Shown in pieces: positions 1 through 6,342 of a DNA stretch of 12,464 nucleotides. Within the stretch, counting starts at the first letter, position 1, and each line of letters begins with the position of its first letter. The stretch is from JAVBQJ01 sp045532655. GTDB lineage: Bacteria; Verrucomicrobiota; Lentisphaeria; Victivallales; Victivallaceae. The translations under genes and the position numbers were made by a program. The stretch lies in assembly GCA_045532655.1 (NCBI GenBank), contig JAZSGI010000128.1:1-12464 (forward strand), written 5' to 3'. The notes under the pieces were generated by a model. It did no database searches. It was given only the letters and a program-made list of their open reading frames with translations, and was not told the origin of the DNA.

Positions 1-498
1 CGGACAATTCAAAACTTTGATCCGTCATGGGTGATTCCGGAACCTGCGGCAAGCAATTTGAAACGCAAATTGATTTTTGAGGCACTTGATCAAAATAAGA
101 GTGCCAATAAGTCCAACAAGACCAAGAATCCTAATGTTCAGAAGATCGCCATACATCAGCCACTGCAGGATCTTTTGGGTTTAGTTGCAGTTACTAACGC
201 CGAAAAAGTCATTCTTGACCGGGTTGATGTTGATGAAAAAGCCGGACAGTTGCAGCTGATTGAAAAAACTGATGATGACAAAGACCGACAGGCAAATGAA
301 CCGCGTAACCTCATTGGCAAACTGCCGCATCTATCAGTTTTTATTGATGAAGTCCATCATGCTGCGACTGATGATAAGAAACTCCGTGCCGTAGTCAACA
401 ACTGGATGGAAAACCACACGCTTAATAGTGTAATCGGTTTTTACCACGTGATTGGTCGGAGGTACATTGAGATGTTCCATTTTTTCTCCTGTTGTTGA
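1..498 (+). CDS. DEAD/DEAH helicase, restriction-enzyme R-subunit type, 5' partial and disrupted at its 3' end
   Basis: The frame is open from base 1 (it begins RTIQNFDPSW), so the GTG at 31 is an internal Val codon and the gene starts outside the window. The segment VFIDEVHHA (about 343-363) is a superfamily 2 motif II (Walker B, D-E-V-H) in the setting usual for type III restriction R-subunit or related defence helicases. These couple ATP hydrolysis to DNA translocation in the cytoplasm. The reading continues as a normal helicase to LNSVIGF (ending near 441). There the family normally has a G-F-S-G-T-P motif. Here it reads YHVIGRRY and stops 19 codons after VIGF, so motif III and the whole second RecA domain are missing. 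The last codons are antisense to the start of another gene (442-480, minus). The gene is therefore broken and probably non-functional. Its AT-richer, Lys/Asn-rich codons suggest horizontal origin. Helicase identity is fairly sure; the exact system is not. Confidence 0.7.
   Translation, partial: RTIQNFDPSWVIPEPAASNLKRKLIFEALDQNKSANKSNKTKNPNVQKIAIHQPLQDLLGLVAVTNAEKVILDRVDVDEKAGQLQLIEKTDDDKDRQANEPRNLIGKLPHLSVFIDEVHHAATDDKKLRAVVNNWMENHTLNSVIGFYHVIGRRYIEMFHFFSCC
442..480 (-). pseudogene. 5' end of an unidentified minus-strand gene, truncated at the helicase junction
   Basis: Reading the minus strand from 480 there is an ATG preceded by AGGAG with a 5-nt spacer (CTCCT at 486-490 on the plus strand). 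A promoter-like TTGATT-17-TATTAT lies further upstream (547-519). The first codons read MEHLNVPPTNHVV. After about base 442 the sequence is the antisense of the helicase, so the remaining residues to the in-frame stop near 334 are meaningless. I do not recognise the N-terminus. What can be seen is a complete initiation region (promoter, leader, ribosome site, about 13 codons) cut off by a join to foreign sequence. It could be the remnant of a mobile-element gene or of a neighbour removed by deletion. Confidence 0.4.
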
Positions 499-518
499 TA
501 TGTTAAAGCATTCCATAT

Positions 519-547
519 ATAATACAACGCAAAATGGGTAAAATCAA
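519..547 (-). promoter_or_regulatory. Sigma70-type promoter for the truncated minus-strand gene
   Basis: On the minus strand a -35 TTGATT (547-542) and a -10 TATTAT (524-519) are separated by 17 bp. The predicted start near 512 leaves a leader of about 32 nt before the ATG at 480. The -35 is followed by TTACCC, matching the extended element seen before tRNA-Gln and parE. Confidence 0.5.
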
Positions 548-631
548 ACGCAGAAAGCAAAAAAATCAGATGAAATAAGGTTTTCAATCACTGAAATACG
601 CATTTTTTTACAATTTTTTTCCGTCCCCCCC

Positions 632-660
632 TTGACTTTCCGGGGAAAATGTAATATAAT
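632..660 (+). promoter_or_regulatory. Near-consensus sigma70 promoter upstream of the pseudopilin
   Basis: TTGACT (632-637) and TATAAT (655-660) are separated by exactly 17 bp, the best promoter in the window. Transcription should start near 667. The palindrome ACTTG-A-CAAGT at 669-679 then falls at about +3 to +13, a position typical of repressor operators. The only downstream plus-strand gene is the pseudopilin about 180 nt away. Confidence 0.65.
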
Positions 661-668
661 ATTAGCAT

Positions 669-679
669 ACTTGACAAGT
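669..679. promoter_or_regulatory. Possible operator palindrome
   Basis: ACTTGACAAGT is two perfect 5-bp half sites around one central base. It sits immediately after the -10 box of the 632-660 promoter. I found no second copy in the window, and no regulator gene is present. Binding by a repressor is inference from position only. Confidence 0.3.
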
Positions 680-690
680 CACATTCACCA

Positions 691-725
691 AGAGTTCTAT
701 AAGTGTAAAACTCTGCTTTTTCATT
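691..725 (+). terminator. Weak hairpin plus T-runs, possible attenuator
   Basis: The arms 691-699 and 706-714 pair in 8 of 9 positions around a 6-nt loop. They are followed by a T-rich run starting at 717. It lies about 25 nt downstream of the predicted start of the 632-660 promoter, where a leader attenuator would sit. The stem is AT-rich and probably unstable, so it may be chance. Confidence 0.25.
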
Positions 726-848
726 TTTCTTTTTCTCCTTTTTCCCTGATTGATTTCTGCTTATTTAACTGCTTTTCCGATAACTGTTTTTGACTTTTTT
801 GTTTGTTTTGTTCCTTTCTTTATGTAATTTCACTTTTACCCGTCAGCA

Positions 849-1463
849 GTGACTGTGGTCATCGCTATCATAGCCATCCTCGCCTCCATGCTGCTGCCCG
901 CATTGAGCAAAGCACGTGCCGCCGCTCAGGCAGTAAAATGCAAATCCAACCTCAAGACCTGGGGACTTACATTTATGCTGTATGCCAATGATCATAACGA
1001 TTATATGCTCTTCTTCCAGGGCGGTACTCAGGGCAGCACCAGCTGGAAAGCCGCCATGACTTATTACTATGATCAGTGGGGCTATCTCCCCGGCGGACAC
1101 GGAACATACAACAAATGTCCTGCCCGTGACGGCGGTGCTTACTACAACCATTTCGGCTTTGTCTGGGGTTGGGATATTATCTGGCATATTTTGGGCATCC
1201 CCGCAGCCAAACGTACCAAGATCGGCGATTTCTATACCGCCTGTCCCCCTGTTACCAATCTGAAACCCACCGGTTATATCATGGCTGACGGTTTGTATGA
1301 TAAATCCAGCCATCCCGGCAACAGCGATGAATACGAAGCCTGGGAACACAACGGCAAATGCAATGCCGTTTACGGCGATGGTCATGTTCAGGATATCAAA
1401 GAAAAACAGGGCTCAAGAACTGCCAACGGCGACCGTGATGTCTATATAACAGATGCAACGTAA
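849..1463 (+). CDS. Type II secretion/type IV pilin-like pseudopilin, N-terminus missing (likely pseudogene or silent cassette)
   Basis: The reading TVVIAIIAILASMLLPALSKAR is the hydrophobic helix of the prepilin family, which in intact members is preceded by F-T-L-I-E-L-L. The C-terminal body carries H167, a nine-residue gap, then D177-G178: the H-X9-DG signature of the large PVC/Lentisphaerota pseudopilin families. Such proteins are membrane-anchored until prepilin peptidase cleaves them, then join a pseudopilus. Here the head is wrong. Upstream of the GTG used as the nominal start the same frame reads ATG at 822 followed at once by TAA, then FHFYPSA. There is no E5, no usable start and no ribosome site. 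Allowing a 1-nt shift recovers only FT before a stop, so a single indel does not repair it. The body (about 200 residues) is of normal length and undamaged. A terminator follows at 1503. Family assignment is firm; expression is doubtful. Confidence 0.75.
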   Translation: MTVVIAIIAILASMLLPALSKARAAAQAVKCKSNLKTWGLTFMLYANDHNDYMLFFQGGTQGSTSWKAAMTYYYDQWGYLPGGHGTYNKCPARDGGAYYNHFGFVWGWDIIWHILGIPAAKRTKIGDFYTACPPVTNLKPTGYIMADGLYDKSSHPGNSDEYEAWEHNGKCNAVYGDGHVQDIKEKQGSRTANGDRDVYITDAT

Positions 1464-1502
1464 TAATATAATAGTCATATTTGCATAGCACCACACAACA
1501 TG

Positions 1503-1536
1503 ACTGCTGCAGAAATATTTTTTGCAGCAGTTTTTT
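1503..1536 (+). terminator. Intrinsic terminator after the pseudopilin
   Basis: ACTGCTGCA (1503-1511) pairs perfectly with TGCAGCAGT (1523-1531) and is followed by a T6 run. It lies 40 nt after the pseudopilin stop codon and separates that gene from the downstream secreted protein. Confidence 0.8.
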
Positions 1537-1569
1537 GTAATAATACAAACCTTATTATAAAAATGTACC

Positions 1570-1597
1570 TTGCAAAAAAGGTATCCGGTGTTATAGT
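1570..1597 (+). promoter_or_regulatory. Probable promoter of the large secreted protein
   Basis: TTGCAA (1570-1575) and TATAGT (1592-1597) are 16 bp apart, giving a leader of about 50 nt. The inverted repeat TACCTT/AAGGTA (1566-1571 and 1578-1583) overlaps the -35 box and could be a regulator site; that is speculative. Confidence 0.45.
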
Positions 1598-1654
1598 AGA
1601 AGAAAACATGGTAAAAATAAGATTTAAACATAATTTCAGGAGTGATTTGCAAAA

Positions 1655-4600
1655 ATGAAATATTTTTCTGTTTTTTTTACATTTCTGGCGGCTCTTTTTC
1701 TTTATGCTGCCGAACCTGTGGTGAAAATCCCGAGGATAACAGCAGAAAAGGCTGCGGAACTGGCTGCCGCTGATTCATTTTGGGATCCTGACTGGGAAGG
1801 GGCGGCCGTTATCCGTACGTTTACCAATCATCAGGGTTTCGGTTCAATTCCCCTTGCCACAAGTTTTTATCTCTTCCACGACGGGGAAAATCTCTGGGCC
1901 GCGGCCCATTGTGCAGAAAATGATTTTTCAACTGCCCGGGCCTTTGAACGTGACTCCATGGATGATGTGACCCTTGACGAAGCAGTACAGGTGGTTATCG
2001 GTTTTGACGGCAAAGTAACTACCAATATGACTATGGGCGGCTACGAAGGAGCTTACGGCACACTGGGCAGCTGTGCACATCTTTACGAAATGACTGTTAA
2101 TATGGCAAACTCAGCCAGCCGCAGTTTTGATGAAACACTGTTGCGGGATGTAAAATTCGATCACGCAACAGTGGAAGCAGAAGGCGGCTGGGCGGCTCTG
2201 CTCCGGATACCTTTTGCCTCTGTCGGATATAACTGGCAGGACAATCCGATGGTGCACTTCAATCTCTTCCGCTTCAGCCGCGACGTCCGTTACGGCTGGT
2301 ATCTGCCCAGTTTCGGCGGGTATAATAAATTGCCGGTAGGTAAGGCAGAACTCCTTGATTTCGACCGTAATGGAGAAGCAACAGTTGAGCCTGTCAGAGC
2401 AATTGCGCCAACGGTATCAGCTTCTGAAAACTCAATTCCCGTACGGGGCAGACTTGATATAGAATATTATGCCGCAGCCGGTGAAGTTGCAGCCGAAGTA
2501 CCCTCCGGCAGGAAAGGCTCAGAAATCACCCTGACCGTGAATGGAGAAAGCATTTCCGCCACGGGTTCCAGCCACTGGGCGACACGCCTTGAACTGCCTG
2601 CAAAATTTGAAGCAGGTACAAAAATAACCGCAGTTCTCTCCTGTGACGGAAAAGAGCTTTTGCGGGAGGAATTTACAGCCCTGGAGCCCCCTGCATGGCG
2701 GTTCGGCGTGGCAATGGAATATCTGGAAGAAAGAGTTCCCCACCCCTGGACAACTCCGGAATTTTCCGACGGTACTCTTACCCTGACCCACGGTACCGTT
2801 GAATTCGGCGACGGTATGTTCCCCGTCTCCATCTTCAACAGCCGCAATCAGGAAATACTTGCCGGGCCGATTACACTGGAAGCCGAGGTGGACGGCGTAC
2901 TTCTGCCTGTAAACGCCAGAGCCTCCTACAGTCAGACCGCCACAGCAGTTGAAATGGTTTCGGAAGCTCTTCCCGGGCTGGAAATCAAAACCCGTACTGA
3001 ATATGACGGTTTTATGACTGTCCGTGCCCGCCTTACCGGATTGGAAACCACGATACCCGATACTCTGCGGCTGCGGATACCTCTTACCGAAGGTCTTGCC
3101 GAATATGTGAGCAAAGGATCGACCCAGCAGCTCATAAGAACAGGCGGTCACGGTTACTGCGGCAACAACAGCTGGGAACTCTGGGTGGGCAACCGTCAGG
3201 GCGGTATGATCTTCACATACGGTCATCAGGTTTTCTATTCTGACAAAGATGGCAGACAGATAGTTGTTGACGGCGATGAGATCCTGCTTACTTTTGTTTC
3301 GGAAGACGGTCTTACTCCTCCGGAAGACAATGTTTTTGAATTCCACCTGCAGTTTACCCCCTTCCGCAGTGATTTCATACCGCTTCTGGACAGTATATAC
3401 TGGTTTGAAGAATGGTCGGAATGGCAGTCTTATCCTGATATGAGAAAACTTCCGGAAATAGCGCAGCGGGTTCAGGATTCTGCCGCCAAAAGCAGGCAGC
3501 AGTTTATCTATTTCGGACACACCGTAGCAGAAAATGCTCCCGAATCAGTAAAATATCCTACCGATTTCATTTCTTATCCCCGCCGCCCGGATTACACCAG
3601 AGCGTACGGTATCTCCAAAGGGATACCCTGTTCCATTACCTGTTTCCGCGGCGAGATCGGTGAATTTATGCTCGATAATATCGAAACCATCGTGGAAGAA
3701 ACCGGCTTGCCCGGTATATATCTGGATGGCCCCACAGTACCTTTCACATGCGAAAATCTGAATCATAACTGTTCACCGAATCTGCCTGCTCTGTGGGACG
3801 GAAGCTGGCACGACGGCAACGTTGCAGGACAGCGGTCGTACATAAAACGCCTGCGGGGTATCTTCGACTCCCGCGGTCACAAAAATCCCATCTGGCATCA
3901 TACGGGAGGGTATTTCGGCCTTGTCCACTTCTCCCATTGTGACTTTTACTGGGATGGTGAACAGCTCAGCCGTTACCGCAAGGGTTATCTGCTTCCGCCG
4001 GAAATTTTTTCGGTGATATACTCAGGTTATCCCTTCGGTTATCAGGGAGTATTTTTCCCCTTCTTCTACATCGACTCAACCCTCAGAAGCAGCAAAGGAA
4101 GGGCATGGGTCGCTCCGCATCATGTTATTTCCGCAGCCGGTACAAGTACCAGTTACGAATCTTATCTGCGTATAAACAAGCGGCATCCGGATACGGAGTT
4201 TTATCCCTACACTGCGGAACAGCCCCATATTCAGATACTCAACGAAAATACTCTGTGCACATCTTATTATCTGGCAGAAAATGAAGCTGTTCTCATGTCC
4301 AGTAATATTGTTTACGAAGGCACGCAGGAAAATATTATCGATATTTCCGGCCTCTTCCCCGGTGAAGAACTGCAGGTACGCTGTCTGAACAGGGAGGAAA
4401 CGCCTGATTTTGAAAACGGAATACTGAAGTTTTCTGTTGCTGTCCGCGGGCTGAACATCTATCATATTGCCCCGGCTTCTGTAGATGTTTCCGCCTTTGA
4501 CCTTCCCGATCCAACCCGTCCTGTGGCGGATGTTCCCCCGGCTGTACCGCTGATGGAACAATATGAGATCGATCCGGCAAAATGGACGTTCAAGGCAGAG

Positions 4601-5101
4601 GAATTTGTACCGGTGGCGGAAAGCGGTCTGGAATACGGACTCCGTGCAAATGGTTCTCCGGCACGGATGATATATAACGAAAGTCTGCCGGACAACTTCA
4701 ACTTCAAGCTCAAGTTCCGTCATTCCGGCAAATTCAAATTCGTTGTTGACGGTCTGGAAATCACCTTTGACTATCACCAGGCAGGTAAAGGATGGTTCAT
4801 TGATAAAATAGATCCCAATGACTGTCTGGAAGTAAGCGATGTAACTGTAGCCGCTCACGGCCGCTCTTATTCTGTACTTGACCGCCCTGTGGAAGTGGAT
4901 GTTTATCTGATCGACGGCAGAGTGACCCTTTACTACGACGGCGTAAGGATCCTGCAATACGGTCTGCCGGCAGTAAACCACGAAAATGGTCATACCCTTA
5001 TGCTGGAAACTGCAGATAACTACTGGGTGGCATTTGATGTTGAATACTTCGGCCCGGCAGAAGAAGCCGATATGCCGCGCCTGATACATCCCATACTCTG
5101 A
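1655..5101 (+). CDS. Large secreted glycoside-hydrolase-like protein (CBM9-like N-terminus, TIM-barrel-like centre)
   Basis: 1148 residues. Residues 1-19 form a signal peptide (K2, hydrophobic core, cleavage likely after A18-A19), so the protein is exported. Residues about 40-235 (SFWDPDWEGA, later DEAVQVVIGFDGK) resemble the CBM9/DOMON-like carbohydrate-binding fold that heads many PVC glycosidases. Residues about 350-570 look like a beta-sandwich. Residues about 580-830 look like a TIM barrel: WFEEWSEW, then GIYLDG with D691 at a strand end, then CDFYWDGEQ with D767 and E769. The pattern recalls the uncharacterised GH123-like/DUF6067 families, where such Asp/Glu would be catalytic; I cannot confirm the family. 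Residues about 970-1135 look like a lectin-type beta domain. The start ATG follows AGGAG with a 12-nt spacer. The gene is monocistronic between its own promoter and a strong terminator. The substrate is unknown, likely a complex polysaccharide or mucin-type glycan. Confidence 0.7.
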   Translation: MKYFSVFFTFLAALFLYAAEPVVKIPRITAEKAAELAAADSFWDPDWEGAAVIRTFTNHQGFGSIPLATSFYLFHDGENLWAAAHCAENDFSTARAFERDSMDDVTLDEAVQVVIGFDGKVTTNMTMGGYEGAYGTLGSCAHLYEMTVNMANSASRSFDETLLRDVKFDHATVEAEGGWAALLRIPFASVGYNWQDNPMVHFNLFRFSRDVRYGWYLPSFGGYNKLPVGKAELLDFDRNGEATVEPVRAIAPTVSASENSIPVRGRLDIEYYAAAGEVAAEVPSGRKGSEITLTVNGESISATGSSHWATRLELPAKFEAGTKITAVLSCDGKELLREEFTALEPPAWRFGVAMEYLEERVPHPWTTPEFSDGTLTLTHGTVEFGDGMFPVSIFNSRNQEILAGPITLEAEVDGVLLPVNARASYSQTATAVEMVSEALPGLEIKTRTEYDGFMTVRARLTGLETTIPDTLRLRIPLTEGLAEYVSKGSTQQLIRTGGHGYCGNNSWELWVGNRQGGMIFTYGHQVFYSDKDGRQIVVDGDEILLTFVSEDGLTPPEDNVFEFHLQFTPFRSDFIPLLDSIYWFEEWSEWQSYPDMRKLPEIAQRVQDSAAKSRQQFIYFGHTVAENAPESVKYPTDFISYPRRPDYTRAYGISKGIPCSITCFRGEIGEFMLDNIETIVEETGLPGIYLDGPTVPFTCENLNHNCSPNLPALWDGSWHDGNVAGQRSYIKRLRGIFDSRGHKNPIWHHTGGYFGLVHFSHCDFYWDGEQLSRYRKGYLLPPEIFSVIYSGYPFGYQGVFFPFFYIDSTLRSSKGRAWVAPHHVISAAGTSTSYESYLRINKRHPDTEFYPYTAEQPHIQILNENTLCTSYYLAENEAVLMSSNIVYEGTQENIIDISGLFPGEELQVRCLNREETPDFENGILKFSVAVRGLNIYHIAPASVDVSAFDLPDPTRPVADVPPAVPLMEQYEIDPAKWTFKAEEFVPVAESGLEYGLRANGSPARMIYNESLPDNFNFKLKFRHSGKFKFVVDGLEITFDYHQAGKGWFIDKIDPNDCLEVSDVTVAAHGRSYSVLDRPVEVDVYLIDGRVTLYYDGVRILQYGLPAVNHENGHTLMLETADNYWVAFDVEYFGPAEEADMPRLIHPIL

Positions 5102-5116
5102 AAAAACTGCATACGC

Positions 5117-5172
5117 AAAAACAGGGCCGCTGTTTACCTTTTGCAAGGTTCCGGCAACAGCCCTGTTTTTTT
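5117..5172 (+). terminator. Strong, compound intrinsic terminator
   Basis: A long stem AAAAACAGG.../...CCTGTTTTT continues inward through GCTGTT/AACAGC and is capped by ACCTT-TTGC-AAGGT. It ends in T7. It begins about 15 nt after the stop of the secreted protein. The A-run on the left arm gives a T-run on the other strand too, so it may be bidirectional and also stop read-through from tRNA-Lys. Confidence 0.85.
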
Positions 5173-5381
5173 ATGCGGTCTCTGTTTATACAGTTATACA
5201 GCGTACGGCAATTATATGCCCGTCGAAATCCACTATGGGCCGGACAAAAGAAAGTTCATAACATTTGTTGTCAGAGGCAATGAGCAGAGAATCCAGCGGG
5301 ATATCGATATTTATGGATATAATAAATGTTATCCCCGGCACAACGGTATCTATTGAGAATTTTTTATAAAGATAAAAAAAA

Positions 5382-5457
5382 TGGTGCGCCCACAAGGACT
5401 CGAACCTTGGACCCAATGATTAAGAGTCATTTGCTCTACCGACTGAGCTATGGGCGC
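5382..5457 (-). tRNA. tRNA-Lys(CUU)
   Basis: Read on the minus strand, the acceptor arms GCGCCCA/TGGGCGC pair fully. The D stem GCTC/GAGC surrounds AGTCGGTA. The anticodon stem AATGA/TCATT holds the loop CTCTTAA (anticodon CTT, plus-strand 5422-5424). The variable loop is GGGTC and the T arm is CAAGG-TTCGAGT-CCTTG. The discriminator is A and the CCA is encoded (5384-5382). Length 76 nt, no mismatches. It reads AAG codons as Lys. Exactly eight T follow the CCA. The interval from 5173 to 5381 on its 3' side holds no recognisable gene. Confidence 0.95.
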
Positions 5458-5466
5458 ATTATATTA

Positions 5467-5496
5467 TTAATATATATGAAAAATGGAGAAATGCAA
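5467..5496 (-). promoter_or_regulatory. Candidate promoter of tRNA-Lys
   Basis: On the minus strand TTGCAT (5496-5491) and TATTAA (5472-5467) are 18 bp apart. The -10 ends 9 nt before the mature tRNA 5' end, leaving little or no 5' leader. Confidence 0.4.
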
Positions 5497-5547
5497 ATAA
5501 CAAGGGGATGAAATTGCAATAAAAATCGAAAAAAATCATTTTACGGT

Positions 5548-5575
5548 TTGCTTTATGAATTTGCCGGGATATAGT
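5548..5575 (+). promoter_or_regulatory. Candidate promoter of the small membrane protein
   Basis: TTGCTT (5548-5553) and TATAGT (5570-5575) with a 16-bp spacer. This is the same architecture (TTGCnn-16-TATAGT) as the promoter at 1570-1597. The leader would be about 75 nt and contains a perfect 16-bp palindrome at 5615-5630. Confidence 0.4.
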
Positions 5576-5614
5576 AGGGCAGGATGTACTGAACTTGCAG
5601 TGCAATATCCGTTC

Positions 5615-5630
5615 ACCAAAAATTTTTGGT
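5615..5630. repeat. Perfect 16-bp palindrome in the leader of the small membrane protein
   Basis: ACCAAAAATTTTTGGT is identical on both strands. It lies between the candidate promoter and the ribosome site of the gene at 5658. It is AT-rich, so its significance is uncertain. A dimeric regulator site or an mRNA hairpin are both possible. Confidence 0.5.
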
Positions 5631-5657
5631 TCAACAAAAAGAGAAAGCAGGTAAAAG

Positions 5658-6032
5658 ATGTCAGAAGAAAATGAAAGATGCTGCTGCGGCTGCCAGCAGA
5701 GACAGAGTGAAGTCAACAGTCGTGAGGTCGTTGACAAAATGAAGAGGCGCAATCTTATTTCTGCAATAATCCTGTTGATTCTGGCAGTGATATTTGCTGT
5801 CTGGCATCTTTGGGGCAAGGATTATGTAACAGAGAGCCGTTACAAGGAGAGCCTGGCAGAGGAGCTTGCTGAAAATAATATTGAATACAGCAATATTGAA
5901 GTGAAGAACGGCAAATATGTTGTTACTCTGAAAAATGGAACCACTTTGACATATGTTGTATTGATCGATCCGGAGACAAATACCTACTGCTTTGATATTG
6001 ATAAAGAAGCGTTAACGCTTTCGCAGCCGTGA
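5658..6032 (+). CDS. Small single-pass membrane protein with an N-terminal Cys cluster, unknown function
   Basis: 124 residues; I do not recognise the family. A short charged N-terminus contains the cluster C8-C9-C10-G11-C12. A basic stretch KMKRR (28-31) precedes one transmembrane helix at about 33-52. By the positive-inside rule the Cys cluster should be cytoplasmic and the C-terminal 70 residues outside or periplasmic. That outer part contains a possible short amphipathic helix (YKESLAEELAEN) and a strand-rich segment (IEVKNGKYVVTLKNGTTLTYVVLI). There is no signal peptidase site. The cysteines could bind a metal, form disulfides or be modified; that is open. The ATG at 5658 follows GCAGG with a 6-nt spacer. 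It stands alone between two oppositely oriented tRNA genes. A hairpin at 6053 follows the stop. Codon use and the downstream terminator make it a credible gene. Confidence 0.65.
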   Translation: MSEENERCCCGCQQRQSEVNSREVVDKMKRRNLISAIILLILAVIFAVWHLWGKDYVTESRYKESLAEELAENNIEYSNIEVKNGKYVVTLKNGTTLTYVVLIDPETNTYCFDIDKEALTLSQP

Positions 6033-6052
6033 TTCTGCCGGGATGTTGTAAT

Positions 6053-6095
6053 CGGGATGAGATGCCTGGAATGCCAGTATTTCATCCCGTTCTTT
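6053..6095 (+). terminator. Hairpin, probable terminator of the small membrane protein gene
   Basis: CGGGATGA (6053-6060) pairs with TCATCCCG (6082-6089). An inner stem CTGG-AATG-CCAG extends the hairpin. The following TTCTTT is a weak T-run, so termination may be incomplete. A second hairpin, GCGCCG-GAAA-CGGCGC with a GNRA-type loop, follows at 6104-6119. Confidence 0.55.
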
Positions 6096-6147
6096 GTGTG
6101 ATGGCGCCGGAAACGGCGCAGGGTTTTACGGTAACCATGTAACGTAC

Positions 6148-6342
6148 GTTGATTTCACGCCGGAAAAACGGCAACCCGGAAGCGTGGAAATGAGGGCAGA
6201 CGTTGATTTCACACCGGAAAAACGGCAGCCCGGAAGCGTGGAAATGAGGACAGACGTTGATTTCACACTGGAAAAACGGCAACCCGGAAGCGTGGAAATG
6301 AGGACAGACGTTGATTTCACACCAAAAAAAATGGCAGCCCCG
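6148..6342. repeat. 54-bp tandem repeat array (3 full copies plus a partial copy) ending inside tRNA-Gln
   Basis: Copies at 6148-6201, 6202-6255 and 6256-6309 differ at only a few positions. A fourth, partial copy (6310-6342) begins identically (GTTGATTTCACACC) and runs without a break into the 3' end of tRNA-Gln. On the minus strand the units contain GGG(C/T)TGCCGTTTTT, parallel to GGGGCTGCCATTTTT at the tRNA end. A degenerate upstream copy may start near 6094, where CGCCGGAAA recurs 53 bp earlier. Because 54 is a multiple of three, several frames stay open through the array (18-residue repeats). There is no ribosome site and only a TTG start, so I do not call a protein. Confidence 0.9.

Larger units (their letters stand above)
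499..821. other. Gene-free interval with outward-facing promoters and a T-rich tract
   Basis: No convincing coding sequence is present. The left part carries the minus-strand promoter (519-547). The centre carries a near-consensus plus-strand promoter (632-660), an 11-bp palindrome (669-679) and a weak hairpin followed by T-runs (691-714). From 721 to 840 the plus strand is 71 T in 120 bases, with no purine-rich ribosome site. It leads directly into the headless pseudopilin. Confidence 0.6.

Noticed and set aside
31..33. GTG as the start of the helicase
   Set aside because: The frame is open to base 1 with plausible protein (RTIQNFDPSW), so it is an internal Val codon.
671..703. Second promoter TTGACA ... 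TATAAG
   Set aside because: The spacer is 21 bp, too long for a sigma70 promoter. The TTGACA is part of the operator-like palindrome.
803..991. Alternative frame giving the pseudopilin a new N-terminus
   Set aside because: It has a TTG start and reads through the pilin helix in the wrong frame without hydrophobic or signal character.
843..1385. 180-codon minus-strand ORF opposite the pseudopilin
   Set aside because: It is antisense to a clearly conserved H-X9-DG protein and has no ribosome site.
4076..5146. 356- and 333-codon minus-strand ORFs (4076-5146, 2519-3520) opposite the secreted protein
   Set aside because: They are antisense shadows that arise from the codon bias of the real gene. 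One runs into the terminator, and neither shows domain motifs.
5186..5416. 76-codon minus-strand ORF beside tRNA-Lys, possible remnant of an integrated element
   Set aside because: Its first residues are translated tRNA. No integrase, direct repeat of the tRNA end or ribosome site is seen in 5173-5381.
6148..6342. CRISPR array
   Set aside because: The units are directly adjacent with no unique spacers, and no cas genes are visible.
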